Made by a program: the position numbers and the translations under genes
From: Kallipyga gabonensis
GTDB taxonomy: Bacteria; Bacillota; Clostridia; Tissierellales; Peptoniphilaceae
NCBI RefSeq assembly: GCF_001286805.1
Contig: NZ_CXYV01000002.1
Location: 186,001 to 250,000 of the forward strand
Length of the DNA: 64,000 bases
Direction of reading: 5' to 3'
The notes under the pieces: generated by a model
What the model saw: only the letters and a program-made list of their open reading frames with translations
Told to the model about the DNA's origin: nothing
Databases searched by the model: none
Shown: piece after piece, positions 9,173 through 17,844 of the stretch
Layout of the letters: each line of letters opens with the position of its first letter
Position numbering within the stretch: position 1 is the first letter of the stretch

Positions 9173-10489
9173 TCAATCCACCTGGCCGGCAATTTGACAA
9201 GCATACAGGGCTGCTCCGCAGGCCGCCTCTTCTGTCCGGTTGGAAAGATGTAGAGGCCTTCCAAACTCCTCTTCAATGATTTGAACGAGATAGGGATTTT
9301 GCCGAAGACCATTCCCTGATCCAATAAAATGCAGAGGTCGTCTTGTACTTTGGGCCAAATACCCCTCAAACATCTGATATAGCTCATGACTCATTCCCTT
9401 CATCATGCCAAGAATAAAGCCTTGAGGCGTAAAATTATCGGGTCGGAGACCGGTGATGGATGCCGCCAGTGTCGGATCCTGTCTTGTCCCATAAAATAAA
9501 GGAGTAATGATCGGCACGTCTTCCGAAGACCGGGGGGACATTTCTTCCATGGCCTTCATCATAGGGCCATAGCAAGTTCTTTCTTCCCCTGTGACCATCT
9601 TCACGGTTTGACGGAAGAAGCTCTCCAAAAGAGCAAAGCTTAATCCCCCGGATAGGGCTGCACCCACCAGGAGCCATTCTCCATCCACATAGGGGCGGGT
9701 TTCCAGGCCGGGAATCTCCATGTAATCGGGACTGTAGATCGAAATCTGGCTTCCTGTGCCTACGTTAATGAGGAGGGAATCCTTTGCTCCTTCACTGGCA
9801 CCAAGGAAACTGGCCTGGTTGTCCCCGATGGCCTGGTGAACTCTGATTCCTTTTTCCGTCCTGCCCAGGAGTCCCTCTTCCGAGACTTCCGGGAAAAGGT
9901 CTGGGGAAAGTCCTGCCTTCTTGAGGGCCAACCTATCAAAGGACCTCTGTTGCAGGTCAAATAAGCCCAGACTGGCCGCATTGGTTGGGTGGATGATCGG
10001 GGTCTTTCTTCCGGCCAGTTTCATGGCCAAATAATCCCCAATGGTACAGAAGACCTTGGCCCCTTGAGGAATCCATCCCTTCTTTCTATTTACATAATGG
10101 GTAAGGGCCCCGTAACCTGTGGATAGCCGGTAACCCGTTCGTTTGGACAGGTCTTGTGCCCAACTTTCCTTTTCATTGATCAGAAGGTCACCTCGTCCAT
10201 CTTTCCAATTGATCAGGGGACTGACGGGATTCCCCTGATCATCCAAATAAACAATTCCATGCATCTGTCCGGTGATGCCGATCTTCGCAACTTCAGGATA
10301 TTCACTGCATAGCGAATGAATCGTTACGAAAGATTTTTCAACGATCTTCTCGGCATCTTGAAGGCTTTCCCATTTCTCCCCCGAGAGTCTTGAATCATTG
10401 TCGATCGTCTTTGAAGCAACCACGTCGTAGCCTTCACAAACAACGGCAGAAATACTGGTTGTACCAATGTCCAGTCCGAGTGTCAGCAT
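9173..10489 (-). CDS. FGGY-family carbohydrate kinase, sedoheptulokinase-like
   Basis: A 438-residue kinase with the actin-like ATPase fold. It has the N-terminal phosphate-1 motif LGLDIGTTS (residues 4-12), GITGQMHGIVY, the phosphate-2 loop NVGTGSQIS and a C-terminal adenosine motif around FIGSGNGLRQNP and EEAACGAAL. It is shorter than xylulokinases (about 490-500). The SGNGLRQNP and EEAACGAAL wording resembles sedoheptulokinases more than xylulokinases. It leads the importer-2 operon, so it probably phosphorylates the imported sugar after isomerisation to a ketose; xylulose or another ketose are alternatives. The ribosome site is weak. Confidence 0.85.
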   Translation of the reverse strand: MLTLGLDIGTTSISAVVCEGYDVVASKTIDNDSRLSGEKWESLQDAEKIVEKSFVTIHSLCSEYPEVAKIGITGQMHGIVYLDDQGNPVSPLINWKDGRGDLLINEKESWAQDLSKRTGYRLSTGYGALTHYVNRKKGWIPQGAKVFCTIGDYLAMKLAGRKTPIIHPTNAASLGLFDLQQRSFDRLALKKAGLSPDLFPEVSEEGLLGRTEKGIRVHQAIGDNQASFLGASEGAKDSLLINVGTGSQISIYSPDYMEIPGLETRPYVDGEWLLVGAALSGGLSFALLESFFRQTVKMVTGEERTCYGPMMKAMEEMSPRSSEDVPIITPLFYGTRQDPTLAASITGLRPDNFTPQGFILGMMKGMSHELYQMFEGYLAQSTRRPLHFIGSGNGLRQNPYLVQIIEEEFGRPLHLSNRTEEAACGAALYACQIAGQVD

Positions 10490-10566
10490 ATCTATTCAAC
10501 CTATCTTCTTAAAATGTTTTTTGAAAATCCTTTTTGTAAAATTTACGAGAACGTAATGTCACAAAG

Positions 10567-10620
10567 AAAACGCTTTAACTAATGCTTATTTCAGTTTATC
10601 ATGGAGTTAATTGATGTCAA
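10567..10620 (-). promoter_or_regulatory. Promoter of the FGGY kinase operon with LacI/cre-type operator
   Basis: On the minus strand, TTGACA (10615-10620) and TAAACT (10593-10598) are separated by 16 bases, a good sigma-A promoter. Just downstream, at 10567-10576, is AAAACGCTTT, a cre/LacI-type half-palindrome with central CG. The site lies in the 155-base divergent region shared with the mutarotase/isomerase genes, so it could also affect them. Confidence 0.6.
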
Positions 10621-10644
10621 TCTAAATGCGAGGAGAATGAATAT

Positions 10645-11517
10645 ATGGTTTACCGTGTCTCAAATGGTCTGCTCTCTGTTTCGATTTCTCAACGAGGAGC
10701 TGAACTTATGTCAATAAAAGATGCCCATGGAAAAGAGTTTCTTTGGCAAGGCGATCCGGAGTTTTGGTCCGGACGAGCTCCCCAGCTCTTTCCGTATATC
10801 GCTCGCCTGACTGAGGGAACCTACACCTATCAGGGAAAAAAGTATCAGATGCCCATACATGGCTTTGCACCAACTTCAAGCTTTCAAGTAAGCCATCAAT
10901 CGGAAGATGCCATCACCTTCAATTTAGAAGACAATGACTCCCTCTATCAAATGTATCCCTTCCATTTTCTTTTCTCCATCAGCTATCGCCTGGAGGGGAA
11001 ATCCCTTCATGTTGAATATTCCGTCAGCAATAAGGACCAAAAGACCATGTACTTCGCCATCGGTGGCCACCCCGGCATCAACCTTCCTTTGGAAGATGGG
11101 TTGACCTTTGAAGACTACCAATTGGACTTTTCCTCGGATCAGATGAAGCGTGTTGAATTTTCCGAAGACTGCTTCATCACCGGACATGACCTCCCCTTCC
11201 CTCTGAAAAACTCCAGTCTTCCCTTGCGACATGACCTTTTCGATGACGATGCTATCGTTCTAAAAAATACACCGAAAAGCGTGACCCTGCGAAGTAAGAA
11301 AGGAACCTGTTCGGTTACTCTTCTTGCACCCGATTTCCCCTATTGGGGATTTTGGCATAAACCACATACCAAGGCGCCCTATCTCTGCCTGGAGCCCTGG
11401 TCCGCACTACCTTCCAGGCAAGGAATTGTGGAAGATTTTGAAAAACAGGAGGACCTCACCTCCCTTCCCCCGGGACAAGTCCACTACAGGACCTGGTCTC
11501 TCCGCTTCAATTCTTAA
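10645..11517 (+). CDS. Aldose 1-epimerase family protein (LacX-like mutarotase)
   Basis: A 290-residue protein of the galactose-mutarotase fold. It shows GAELMSIKD near the N-terminus, HGFAPTSSF with a likely catalytic His, and GGHPGINLPL with the second His near residue 140. The start is supported by GAGGAGA 8 bases upstream. It interconverts sugar anomers in the cytoplasm. It is followed 48 bases later by a YihS-like isomerase, the same pairing of mutarotase and isomerase as in the E. coli yih cluster (YihR, YihS), and it is divergent from the kinase/importer operon. Confidence 0.85.
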   Translation: MVYRVSNGLLSVSISQRGAELMSIKDAHGKEFLWQGDPEFWSGRAPQLFPYIARLTEGTYTYQGKKYQMPIHGFAPTSSFQVSHQSEDAITFNLEDNDSLYQMYPFHFLFSISYRLEGKSLHVEYSVSNKDQKTMYFAIGGHPGINLPLEDGLTFEDYQLDFSSDQMKRVEFSEDCFITGHDLPFPLKNSSLPLRHDLFDDDAIVLKNTPKSVTLRSKKGTCSVTLLAPDFPYWGFWHKPHTKAPYLCLEPWSALPSRQGIVEDFEKQEDLTSLPPGQVHYRTWSLRFNS

Positions 11518-11565
11518 CCGGAATAATCGAAATGCTCATGGAAAAGCATCATAGGAGATTTTATT

Positions 11566-12819
11566 ATGGATAAAAAATACCAAATCGACACCCCTGAGAA
11601 TATCCGTTTTTTGAATGAAATCCGAAAAAAGCTACTGGCATTCGGTAAGGATGTCATCTCGCCCGACGGAACTGCCTATTATTTGGGGGATGACGGCCGT
11701 CCCTGGCCTGATTTCCCGAGAAACACCTACGAAACGGCCCGCATGTGCCACGTCTATCACATGGGGGCCATGATGTATAGGCAGGAATGGAAAAAGCAGG
11801 CGGATGGAGCCAAAAAGGGACTGATCTCCGCCTTGCACGATGAGAAAAACGGAGGATGGTTTGACGGCCTCCTACCTGACGGAAAGCCCAAAGAGGGAAA
11901 ACTCTGTTACTCACATGCCTTCGTCATTCTCGCTGCCTCCGATTGTCTGATGGCCGGGGATGAAGAGGGGAAAGAGTTCTTTGACAAGGCCCTTTCCGTT
12001 TTTGACCGCTATTTCTGGGATGAGAAGGATGGAATGACCTGTGATACCTGGGATACTTCCTTCTCACAGAAGGATTCCTACCGGGGCTTAAATGCCAACA
12101 TGCATACGGTGGAGGCCCTATTAAATGCAGCGGATGCCAGCGGGAAGGAAGTCTACCGCCAGCGTGCCGGAAGGATAATCCGCCGTGTGGTGGACCTGGC
12201 AGCCGGCAATGAGTGGCGGATCCCGGAACACTATAATGACCAATGGGATCCCCTTCTGGACTACAATGAAGACCGGCCTGCCGACCCCTTTAAGCCCTAC
12301 GGGGCCACACCCGGCCACGGACTTGAGTGGGCAAGACTGATCCTCCAATGGGCCTCTTCCACTTTCGATGAGGATGATCCTGACTTCCACCATTTTCTGG
12401 AGGCCAGTCAAAAGCTCTTCCACCGAGCGAAAGAAGATGCCTGGTTTGCTGATGGGGCTCCCGGGTTTGTCTATACCACGGATTGGTCAGGAAAGCCCAT
12501 CGTCTCCTACCGGATGCACTGGGTCCTTGCCGAAGCCATCAACACCGCCGCCGTTCTCTACCGAGTGACCAACCAGGCCTATTATGCGGATTCCTTTGCC
12601 GAATTCCTTGCCTACCTTGACGAAAAAGTCCTGGACCATGACCATGGATCCTGGTTCCACCAACTCAACAATAATAATGAGGTGGTCGGGACCGTTTGGC
12701 CGGGCAAACCTGACCTCTACCATGCCTACCAGGCCACCCTCATCCCCTACTGTGATGTCAACCTATCGGTATGCAAAGCTGTACGCGATGGGAAATACCC
12801 CGATGCACTGAATCATTAA
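11566..12819 (+). CDS. YihS-like aldose-ketose isomerase (AGE superfamily)
   Basis: A 417-residue (alpha/alpha)6-barrel protein of the N-acylglucosamine 2-epimerase superfamily. From memory of the family it follows E. coli YihS closely: ARMCHVYH (Arg near residue 60), YRGLNANMH, EHYNDQWDPLLDYN, TPGHGLEW and DLYHAYQ. These supply the Arg and His residues used for substrate ring opening and proton transfer. YihS converts mannose to fructose and sulfoquinovose to sulfofructose; related enzymes act on lyxose. Here it probably makes the ketose used by the neighbouring FGGY or fructokinase-like kinases. A true 2-epimerase activity is less likely. It ends before a bidirectional terminator. Confidence 0.82.
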   Translation: MDKKYQIDTPENIRFLNEIRKKLLAFGKDVISPDGTAYYLGDDGRPWPDFPRNTYETARMCHVYHMGAMMYRQEWKKQADGAKKGLISALHDEKNGGWFDGLLPDGKPKEGKLCYSHAFVILAASDCLMAGDEEGKEFFDKALSVFDRYFWDEKDGMTCDTWDTSFSQKDSYRGLNANMHTVEALLNAADASGKEVYRQRAGRIIRRVVDLAAGNEWRIPEHYNDQWDPLLDYNEDRPADPFKPYGATPGHGLEWARLILQWASSTFDEDDPDFHHFLEASQKLFHRAKEDAWFADGAPGFVYTTDWSGKPIVSYRMHWVLAEAINTAAVLYRVTNQAYYADSFAEFLAYLDEKVLDHDHGSWFHQLNNNNEVVGTVWPGKPDLYHAYQATLIPYCDVNLSVCKAVRDGKYPDALNH

Positions 12820-12850
12820 TCCCTTTACTCTTCCAAACGATAATCACTAA

Positions 12851-12903
12851 TAAAAGAACTCCCGGCGGGGAAGGCAAGGCCCTTCTAGCCGGGAGTTCTT
12901 TTA
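12851..12903. terminator. Bidirectional terminator between isomerase and fructokinase-like gene
   Basis: A 16-base perfect stem (12851-12866 with 12888-12903, core AACTCCCGGC) with flanking A and T runs, lying between two convergent genes. Confidence 0.9.
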
Positions 12904-12913
12904 TCAAAAGATA

Positions 12914-13984
12914 TTATTTATCTTGAAAACTATAGATAAATTCTTCCATCTTGTCCTTTTCTCCCAGGGAGGGAATGGCCCCATAGCGTAAAGCAGCGTA
13001 GGCTCCACATGCATTGGCGAATCTTCCCATCTCTTCAAGGGCGAGGTCATCCCAGAAAATCCCATCCACCCCAATCTTGCCCTCCAGCTTACTCTCCAGA
13101 AGGCCGGACAGAAGGGCGCCCATGAAGGCATCCCCACTTCCTGTGGTGTCCACCGCGCGAATGGAATAGGCGGGGATAAAAACCTTCCGGTCCTTCATGG
13201 CCAAAATGGACCCTTTAGCCCCGAAAGTGACCGCCAGGATCTTTAATTGGGGATAGTCCTTAAACAGGCGACCAATATCTTCCTTTACCTCATCCTCCTC
13301 CGGTTGGACATCCGGCAGGGAGTATTCCCTCTTTCCCTTTGCATTAACCAGGTCTTGGACTTGATCAGGATGGCAAAAGGCTCGTAATTCATCGCCGCTG
13401 ATTTTTACCACATGGGCATAAGGTAAGACGGAGGCGGTAGCTTTTCTCAGTGCCTGGAAGGAGGGCCAAAGGTTAAGGCGAAAGTTGGGATCAAAGGAAA
13501 TTAGCTTTCCGGATTCTTTAGCACACTCCAGAGCCTTCATGGTCGTCGTAATGGAGGGTTCATCTACGAGGGAAAGTGTCCCCAGGTGGAAAATGTAAGA
13601 ATCTTTGATCAGCTTTTCCGCTTCACGATTCCATTTCACCCGAAGATCGGCTCCCGGTTTTCGGTAAAAAGTGAACTCCCGGTCACCCTCCTCATTAAGG
13701 GAGACAAAGGCCAGGGTGGTCGGAATCTCCGTGTCCACCTGAACGCAGGAAACGTCAATATCCACGTTTCTTAATGCATCAAGGATTCTCTGCCCAAAGA
13801 CATCATGGCCCACGCAACCGATCATGGCCACCTTTCTCCCGAGTTTGGCTAATTGGGCAATGCAATTGGCCGGAGCGCCCCCCGGTTTTGGCAGATAGGC
13901 GGAAACCGGCTGGTCTTCCTCATCATTCACTGAAATCGGTGCCATATCGATCAATAACTCACCAAGGGCCGTAATATCCCACAT
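12914..13984 (-). CDS. Fructokinase-like PfkB-family sugar kinase
   Basis: A 356-residue kinase. I start it at the ATG at 13984 (MWDITALGELLIDM), which has AAGGAGG 8 bases upstream; the frame is open to 14017. It resembles ScrK-type ketohexokinases: N-terminal PGGAPANCIAQLAKLG, SFDPNFRLNLW in the middle and C-terminal DTTGSGDAFMGA with the catalytic Asp. It should phosphorylate fructose or a similar ketose at O-6. It is separated from the upstream mtnK operon by a strong terminator and converges on the YihS-like isomerase gene, which could supply its ketose. Confidence 0.88.
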   Translation of the reverse strand: MWDITALGELLIDMAPISVNDEEDQPVSAYLPKPGGAPANCIAQLAKLGRKVAMIGCVGHDVFGQRILDALRNVDIDVSCVQVDTEIPTTLAFVSLNEEGDREFTFYRKPGADLRVKWNREAEKLIKDSYIFHLGTLSLVDEPSITTTMKALECAKESGKLISFDPNFRLNLWPSFQALRKATASVLPYAHVVKISGDELRAFCHPDQVQDLVNAKGKREYSLPDVQPEEDEVKEDIGRLFKDYPQLKILAVTFGAKGSILAMKDRKVFIPAYSIRAVDTTGSGDAFMGALLSGLLESKLEGKIGVDGIFWDDLALEEMGRFANACGAYAALRYGAIPSLGEKDKMEEFIYSFQDK

Positions 13985-14138
13985 AAAAAAATCCTCCTTA
14001 CTCCTCATGAAATCCAACTTATCTAAAGTATAAGTAAGGGGATTTCATCTGTCCAGATCCTGGGAATGATGGAGAAAAGATGCCCTTGATTTTTCAGGCA
14101 GATAAAAAAAAGATAAAAAACAGAAAAAAATAGGAGGG

Positions 14139-14177
14139 ATTTATAGCCTCATGGATCTTTTCCATGAGGCTATAAAT
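14139..14177 (-). terminator. Intrinsic terminator of the mtnK-mtnA-aldolase operon
   Basis: A 17-base perfect stem (14139-14155 with 14161-14177) closes a 5-base loop. On the minus strand it is followed by three runs of T between about 14133 and 14102. It starts 16 bases after the mutarotase stop and separates this operon from the fructokinase-like gene. Confidence 0.93.
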
Positions 14178-14192
14178 CATAATGAAATGAAA

Positions 14193-14636
14193 CTAATTTA
14201 CACCTTTTTTTAGGATAAAGCAGCCATAGGGCTCTTGCTCGCTGGTACATACGGTAGCAAAGGCTGTGGCCGCTAAATCGTAGAACTTGGAACGCTCGAT
14301 GGCACCGACTGAGAATTTGGAGTAGCCGTTTTCAAGGACTTTTTCCATGACGTCCAGGGCGGCGGTTTGGTCCGTAAGGGCTTCCTTGCCGGCCCCGTCG
14401 GGAACCATGCAGAGGACAGGGTATTCGCTGAAGTCAGCATCCAGGGGGAAGAGCTTGAGCATGTCACCGATGAGGGTGGCGCAGTTCATGCCCTTGGCTT
14501 GGATGGAGCGGGCATTGGGACTTTTTGAATAGGGGGGATAGAAGTGGTCGGCGACCACGATCAGGTCCCCATGCCCCATGTCCGCCATGGCCTTCAGGAG
14601 GTCGGAAGAAATGGTTGATGGGATTCCTCGCAGCAT
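14193..14636 (-). CDS. RbsD/FucU-family sugar mutarotase
   Basis: A 147-residue protein with the family hallmark GHGDLIVVADHFYPP near residue 21 and the C-terminal EPYGCFILKKG. RbsD and FucU are ring-shaped proteins that interconvert anomers (or pyranose and furanose forms) of ribose and fucose in the cytoplasm. It is the last gene of the importer-mtnK-mtnA-aldolase operon, 35 bases after the aldolase, with AAGGAGA before its ATG. Since 5-deoxy or 5-methylthio sugars cannot form pyranoses, it would here supply the furanose anomer that MtnK accepts (inference). FucU is the closer match by length and by its aldolase neighbour. Confidence 0.9.
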   Translation of the reverse strand: MLRGIPSTISSDLLKAMADMGHGDLIVVADHFYPPYSKSPNARSIQAKGMNCATLIGDMLKLFPLDADFSEYPVLCMVPDGAGKEALTDQTAALDVMEKVLENGYSKFSVGAIERSKFYDLAATAFATVCTSEQEPYGCFILKKGVN

Positions 14637-14671
14637 AGTGTCTCCTTAAATGGTGAGATGAAGAGATAGGC

Positions 14672-15358
14672 TTAGGAAGGCCGGCTCCCCCCGCGGATCC
14701 CGAAGGAAGACCGGGCTCCGAGAAGGATGTCGATCTCCTCATCCGTGAAATCATTGTACTTTTTCAAGATGTACTTATTGATGACGGTGATATGGGCCAG
14801 ATATTCCACAGTCTCCATCCGCATCCAGGCCTGGACCAGGGAATCGCCCCAGGTCAGGGCCCCATGGTTGCCCAGGAGGACCGCGTTATACTTATTAATA
14901 TAAGGAACGATGGAATTGGCCACATCTTCGGTTCCCGGCATGGCAAAGGGGATGCAGGGAACCTTGCCCAGCTGGACGATGCCTTCCGGGAGAAAGCGAC
15001 TGTCTAAAGACAAGCCCGCACAGGCAAAAGCTGTGGCATGCATGGGGTGGGTATGAACCACCCCGTTCAGATCCTCCGACTCCCGGTAGACTCGGAGGTG
15101 CATCTTGGTCTCGCTGGAGGGTTTTTCTTCTCCTTCAAGAATCTTGCCATCAATGGACATTTTGACCAGGTTCTTTTCCGTCATGAAGCCCTTGCTGACA
15201 TTGGTTGCCGTCACCCATATCTCATTTTTCGACACACGACAAGAGATATTTCCATCATTGGCCGCAACAAAACCCCGGTCATAGATTCTTTTTCCAATAT
15301 CGATAATTAAGGCCTTGGCTTCTTCATCGCTGGGGTATTGAACACTTTGTTTTTCCAC
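14672..15358 (-). CDS. Class II aldolase (FucA/Ald2/DrdA type)
   Basis: A 228-residue zinc-dependent aldolase. I take the GTG at 15358 as start because GAGGAGG lies 6 bases upstream; the open frame reaches 15373. Motifs: NDGNISCRV for phosphate binding, SSETKMHL with the acidic catalytic residue, HTHPMHATAFA with two zinc-binding His and GNHGALTWG with the third. L-fuculose-1-phosphate aldolases have this layout. Directly after mtnK and mtnA, however, the fitting reaction is cleavage of 5-methylthioribulose-1-phosphate or 5-deoxyribulose-1-phosphate into DHAP and an aldehyde. MtnB dehydratase belongs to the same superfamily and is the main alternative, but no other MtnB-branch gene (mtnW, mtnX, mtnC, mtnD) is nearby. 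Confidence 0.88.
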   Translation of the reverse strand: MEKQSVQYPSDEEAKALIIDIGKRIYDRGFVAANDGNISCRVSKNEIWVTATNVSKGFMTEKNLVKMSIDGKILEGEEKPSSETKMHLRVYRESEDLNGVVHTHPMHATAFACAGLSLDSRFLPEGIVQLGKVPCIPFAMPGTEDVANSIVPYINKYNAVLLGNHGALTWGDSLVQAWMRMETVEYLAHITVINKYILKKYNDFTDEEIDILLGARSSFGIRGGSRPS

Positions 15359-15406
15359 GTTTTGCCTCCTCACGTTGTGAAGCGTTGATCGGCAGGATGG
15401 GCGATC

Positions 15407-16510
15407 CTAAAAGATCCCTAACCGCTGAAACTCCTTCTCATAATCTCCGGTTACCAGTCCCTTCTCTGTGATAATTCCGGTGATGAGGTCATGAGTGGTG
15501 ACATCGAAAGCCGGATTGTAGCCTTCCACCTCAGCGGGAACCATGGCTTTCTCATACCACATGGATTTGATTTCTTCCGGGTCACGGAACTCGATGGGAA
15601 TGTCATGAATATCCTTGGCTTCCGGGTCGATGGTTGAGGAGGGCGCACAAATGTAAAAGGGAATGTTGTAGTGCTTAGCCACAATGGCCAGGGTGGACGT
15701 TCCGATCTTGTTGGCGGCATCTCCATTCCGGGCCACCCGGTCACAGCCGACAAAGATGATTTGGATCTTGCCGGATTGCATGAGGATAGAGCACATGCTG
15801 TCGCACTCCACGGTCGTAGGAATGCCGGATTTGTTCATTTCATAGGCAGTCAGACGCCCACCCTGAAGGAGAGGACGGGTTTCATCGCAGTAGACATGCA
15901 TATCTTCAGGCTTCCACCCCTTATCCAGGGCGGTGTACATGGGGGCAGTGGCTGTCCCGTACATGGCCGTAGCCAGGGTTCCCGCATTGCAGTGGGTTTC
16001 AATCCCCAGGGGCTGACCGGATTTTTTCAGTTCTTTCATGAGCTTGAAGCCGATCTCCCCGATGTTCCGGCTGATCTGGATGTCTTCTTCTTGGATGGCC
16101 TTGGCCTCGTCGAAGAGACGGTCCTTGAGCTGGTCCAAGGGCAAGGAGGAATTCTTCTCCACCACCTTCCCCATCCGGTCCAGGGCCCAGAAGAGGTTGA
16201 CGGCCGTGGGACGGGAGGAAGCCAGGTAGTCCTTGTCTGCCATGAAAGCCTTTGAAAAGTCCTCATAGGTCTCGGCGGAATACCGGTTGGCCAGGACAGC
16301 CATACCGTAAGCGGCACAAACCCCAATAGCCGGAGCCCCTCTCACGCGGAGCTTTTTGATGGCCTCCCAAATTTCCTCTCGGGTGCGGAGGGCAATCCGC
16401 TTTTCTTCATTGGGAAGCAGGGTTTGGTCAATGATGTCGACATACTCTCTATTCTCAGGGAGTTTAACCGAGATCACCCGGTCAAAAAATCCCTGTAATT
16501 CTTTTTTCAT
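15407..16510 (-). CDS. mtnA: S-methyl-5-thioribose-1-phosphate isomerase (MtnA family)
   Basis: A 367-residue enzyme of the eIF2B-like isomerase family, started at the ATG at 16510 with GGAGGTG upstream; the frame is open to 16546. It carries RGAPAIGVCAAYGM for phosphate and sugar binding, THCNAGTLAT with the catalytic Cys, DETRPLLQGGRLTAYE and GCDRVARNGDAANKIGTS with the catalytic Asp. It converts methylthioribose-1-phosphate to methylthioribulose-1-phosphate; family members also act on 5-deoxyribose-1-phosphate. It lies directly between the kinase and aldolase genes. Confidence 0.95.
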   Translation of the reverse strand: MKKELQGFFDRVISVKLPENREYVDIIDQTLLPNEEKRIALRTREEIWEAIKKLRVRGAPAIGVCAAYGMAVLANRYSAETYEDFSKAFMADKDYLASSRPTAVNLFWALDRMGKVVEKNSSLPLDQLKDRLFDEAKAIQEEDIQISRNIGEIGFKLMKELKKSGQPLGIETHCNAGTLATAMYGTATAPMYTALDKGWKPEDMHVYCDETRPLLQGGRLTAYEMNKSGIPTTVECDSMCSILMQSGKIQIIFVGCDRVARNGDAANKIGTSTLAIVAKHYNIPFYICAPSSTIDPEAKDIHDIPIEFRDPEEIKSMWYEKAMVPAEVEGYNPAFDVTTHDLITGIITEKGLVTGDYEKEFQRLGIF

Positions 16511-16542
16511 AATGAACACCTCCACTTTCTTGATAAAAAGGA

Positions 16543-17808
16543 TCAATTCACGGATGCAAGGGCCTCTTTTTCCGCTCTCTCCAGGGCATCAACATAGGAT
16601 CTTCCATCCACGAAAGAGTCTGCATGTTTAATCAGATCGATGCCAAGGAGTATGCAGGTTCGTTCCGCAATCATCCGGGAAGGTTCATCTTCGATGGTGG
16701 TCAGGTCGGTGACATTGGCCATGCCTACCGTCCGGCGGTGGAGTTCGGTCCCGGCATAGCCGGCGGTATCCCTGAGGATGGAAGCCAGGTACCAATCCTG
16801 GAAGCCTTCCACCCGGGCCATGGGTTCGGTAACTTCCTTTTCATAGAGGTCGATGAACTTTTTCGCAAAGAGGTCGAAGGCGGAAGCGATGGTCCGCTTG
16901 ATCCAGTCACAGAATTCATTTTTGCCGTAAGCCCGTCCATTGCAGTAGGCAAAGACCAGGTTGGCATAGAGGTTGCCGGTATCATAACCCATGGGCGCAT
17001 AGGTCCCGAATTCGCAGTCAAAGACTTTGATGGATCCGGGCTTGATGAAGATAGACCCTGTATGAAGATCTCCATGCAAGAGGGCTTGAGCATTGGTCAT
17101 GAAGTTAAATTTAAGCTTAGCCACTTCCTTGTGGAGCTGGGGATCGCCATAGAGGTATTTCTCGACAAATTCCCGGTTGGGCGCAAAGATATTGTTCCGA
17201 TCCGCTCCCAGATAGGGTTCCATAAGGACTAACTTTTCCGTAATATCGCAGAGGTCCGGTGTGATAAACCGGCGGGTCCACTCCTTCTTTTCTCTGTGGT
17301 CCATGACCAGGTCGCTGGAAAGAAGGAGGGTTCTTGCCATAAATTCTGCAATTTCCTCATCAAAACCTTCATAAATATCATGGTCCAGCATGGCGTTCCG
17401 CATGACTTTATAGTCTGTGCAGTCTTCCATTCCGTTGGCACTCATGACCGTGTCATAAAAATAGACATGAGGAACATAGCCGGGGGCAAGGGACTCTTCG
17501 ATCTGGAGGATTTCGGATTCCTGACGGTTCCGGTCCAAGGTGGCGGTCATATCTTCGGAAATCCGGAGGGTGTCCCCAGCCTGCTTAATATAGATGCTGT
17601 GGCCTTTATCATCGAAGACCCGGCAGACGTGGTTGAGGTTCCCGTGTTCCTTGGGGATCACCGCCTTCATGGATTCCCTGTCCCAAGGGATCTGGTTTTC
17701 GCCTGTCCCCTCAGTCTTATAAAGAACGTATTCGATGACGATCTTCTCGGTCTTCACCGGATCGGATTCATCAATCATTAAAAAATATTTGGAAAAATCA
17801 GTCATCAT
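16543..17808 (-). CDS. mtnK: S-methyl-5-thioribose kinase (MtnK)
   Basis: A 421-residue kinase of the aminoglycoside-phosphotransferase-like fold, about the usual MtnK length. The catalytic loop HGDLHTGS carries the catalytic Asp, and the metal-binding DxE motif is seen in FDCEFGTYAPMGYD, characteristic of methylthioribose kinases. It phosphorylates 5-methylthioribose at C1 with ATP; homologues also take 5-deoxyribose. It lies 36 bases downstream of the permease, so import and phosphorylation are coupled. Two ATGs are adjacent (17808 and 17805). Confidence 0.95.
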   Translation of the reverse strand: MMTDFSKYFLMIDESDPVKTEKIVIEYVLYKTEGTGENQIPWDRESMKAVIPKEHGNLNHVCRVFDDKGHSIYIKQAGDTLRISEDMTATLDRNRQESEILQIEESLAPGYVPHVYFYDTVMSANGMEDCTDYKVMRNAMLDHDIYEGFDEEIAEFMARTLLLSSDLVMDHREKKEWTRRFITPDLCDITEKLVLMEPYLGADRNNIFAPNREFVEKYLYGDPQLHKEVAKLKFNFMTNAQALLHGDLHTGSIFIKPGSIKVFDCEFGTYAPMGYDTGNLYANLVFAYCNGRAYGKNEFCDWIKRTIASAFDLFAKKFIDLYEKEVTEPMARVEGFQDWYLASILRDTAGYAGTELHRRTVGMANVTDLTTIEDEPSRMIAERTCILLGIDLIKHADSFVDGRSYVDALERAEKEALASVN

Positions 17809-17844
17809 TAATTCCCCTTCCTATTGAAGTGCCGATTTTTACGA

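Noticed and set aside
15639-16255. Methionine salvage (MtnB-MtnC-MtnD) route for the mtnKA operon
   Set aside because: No enolase-phosphatase or dioxygenase gene is near, and the aldolase neighbour fits cleavage to DHAP better. It remains possible if those genes lie elsewhere.
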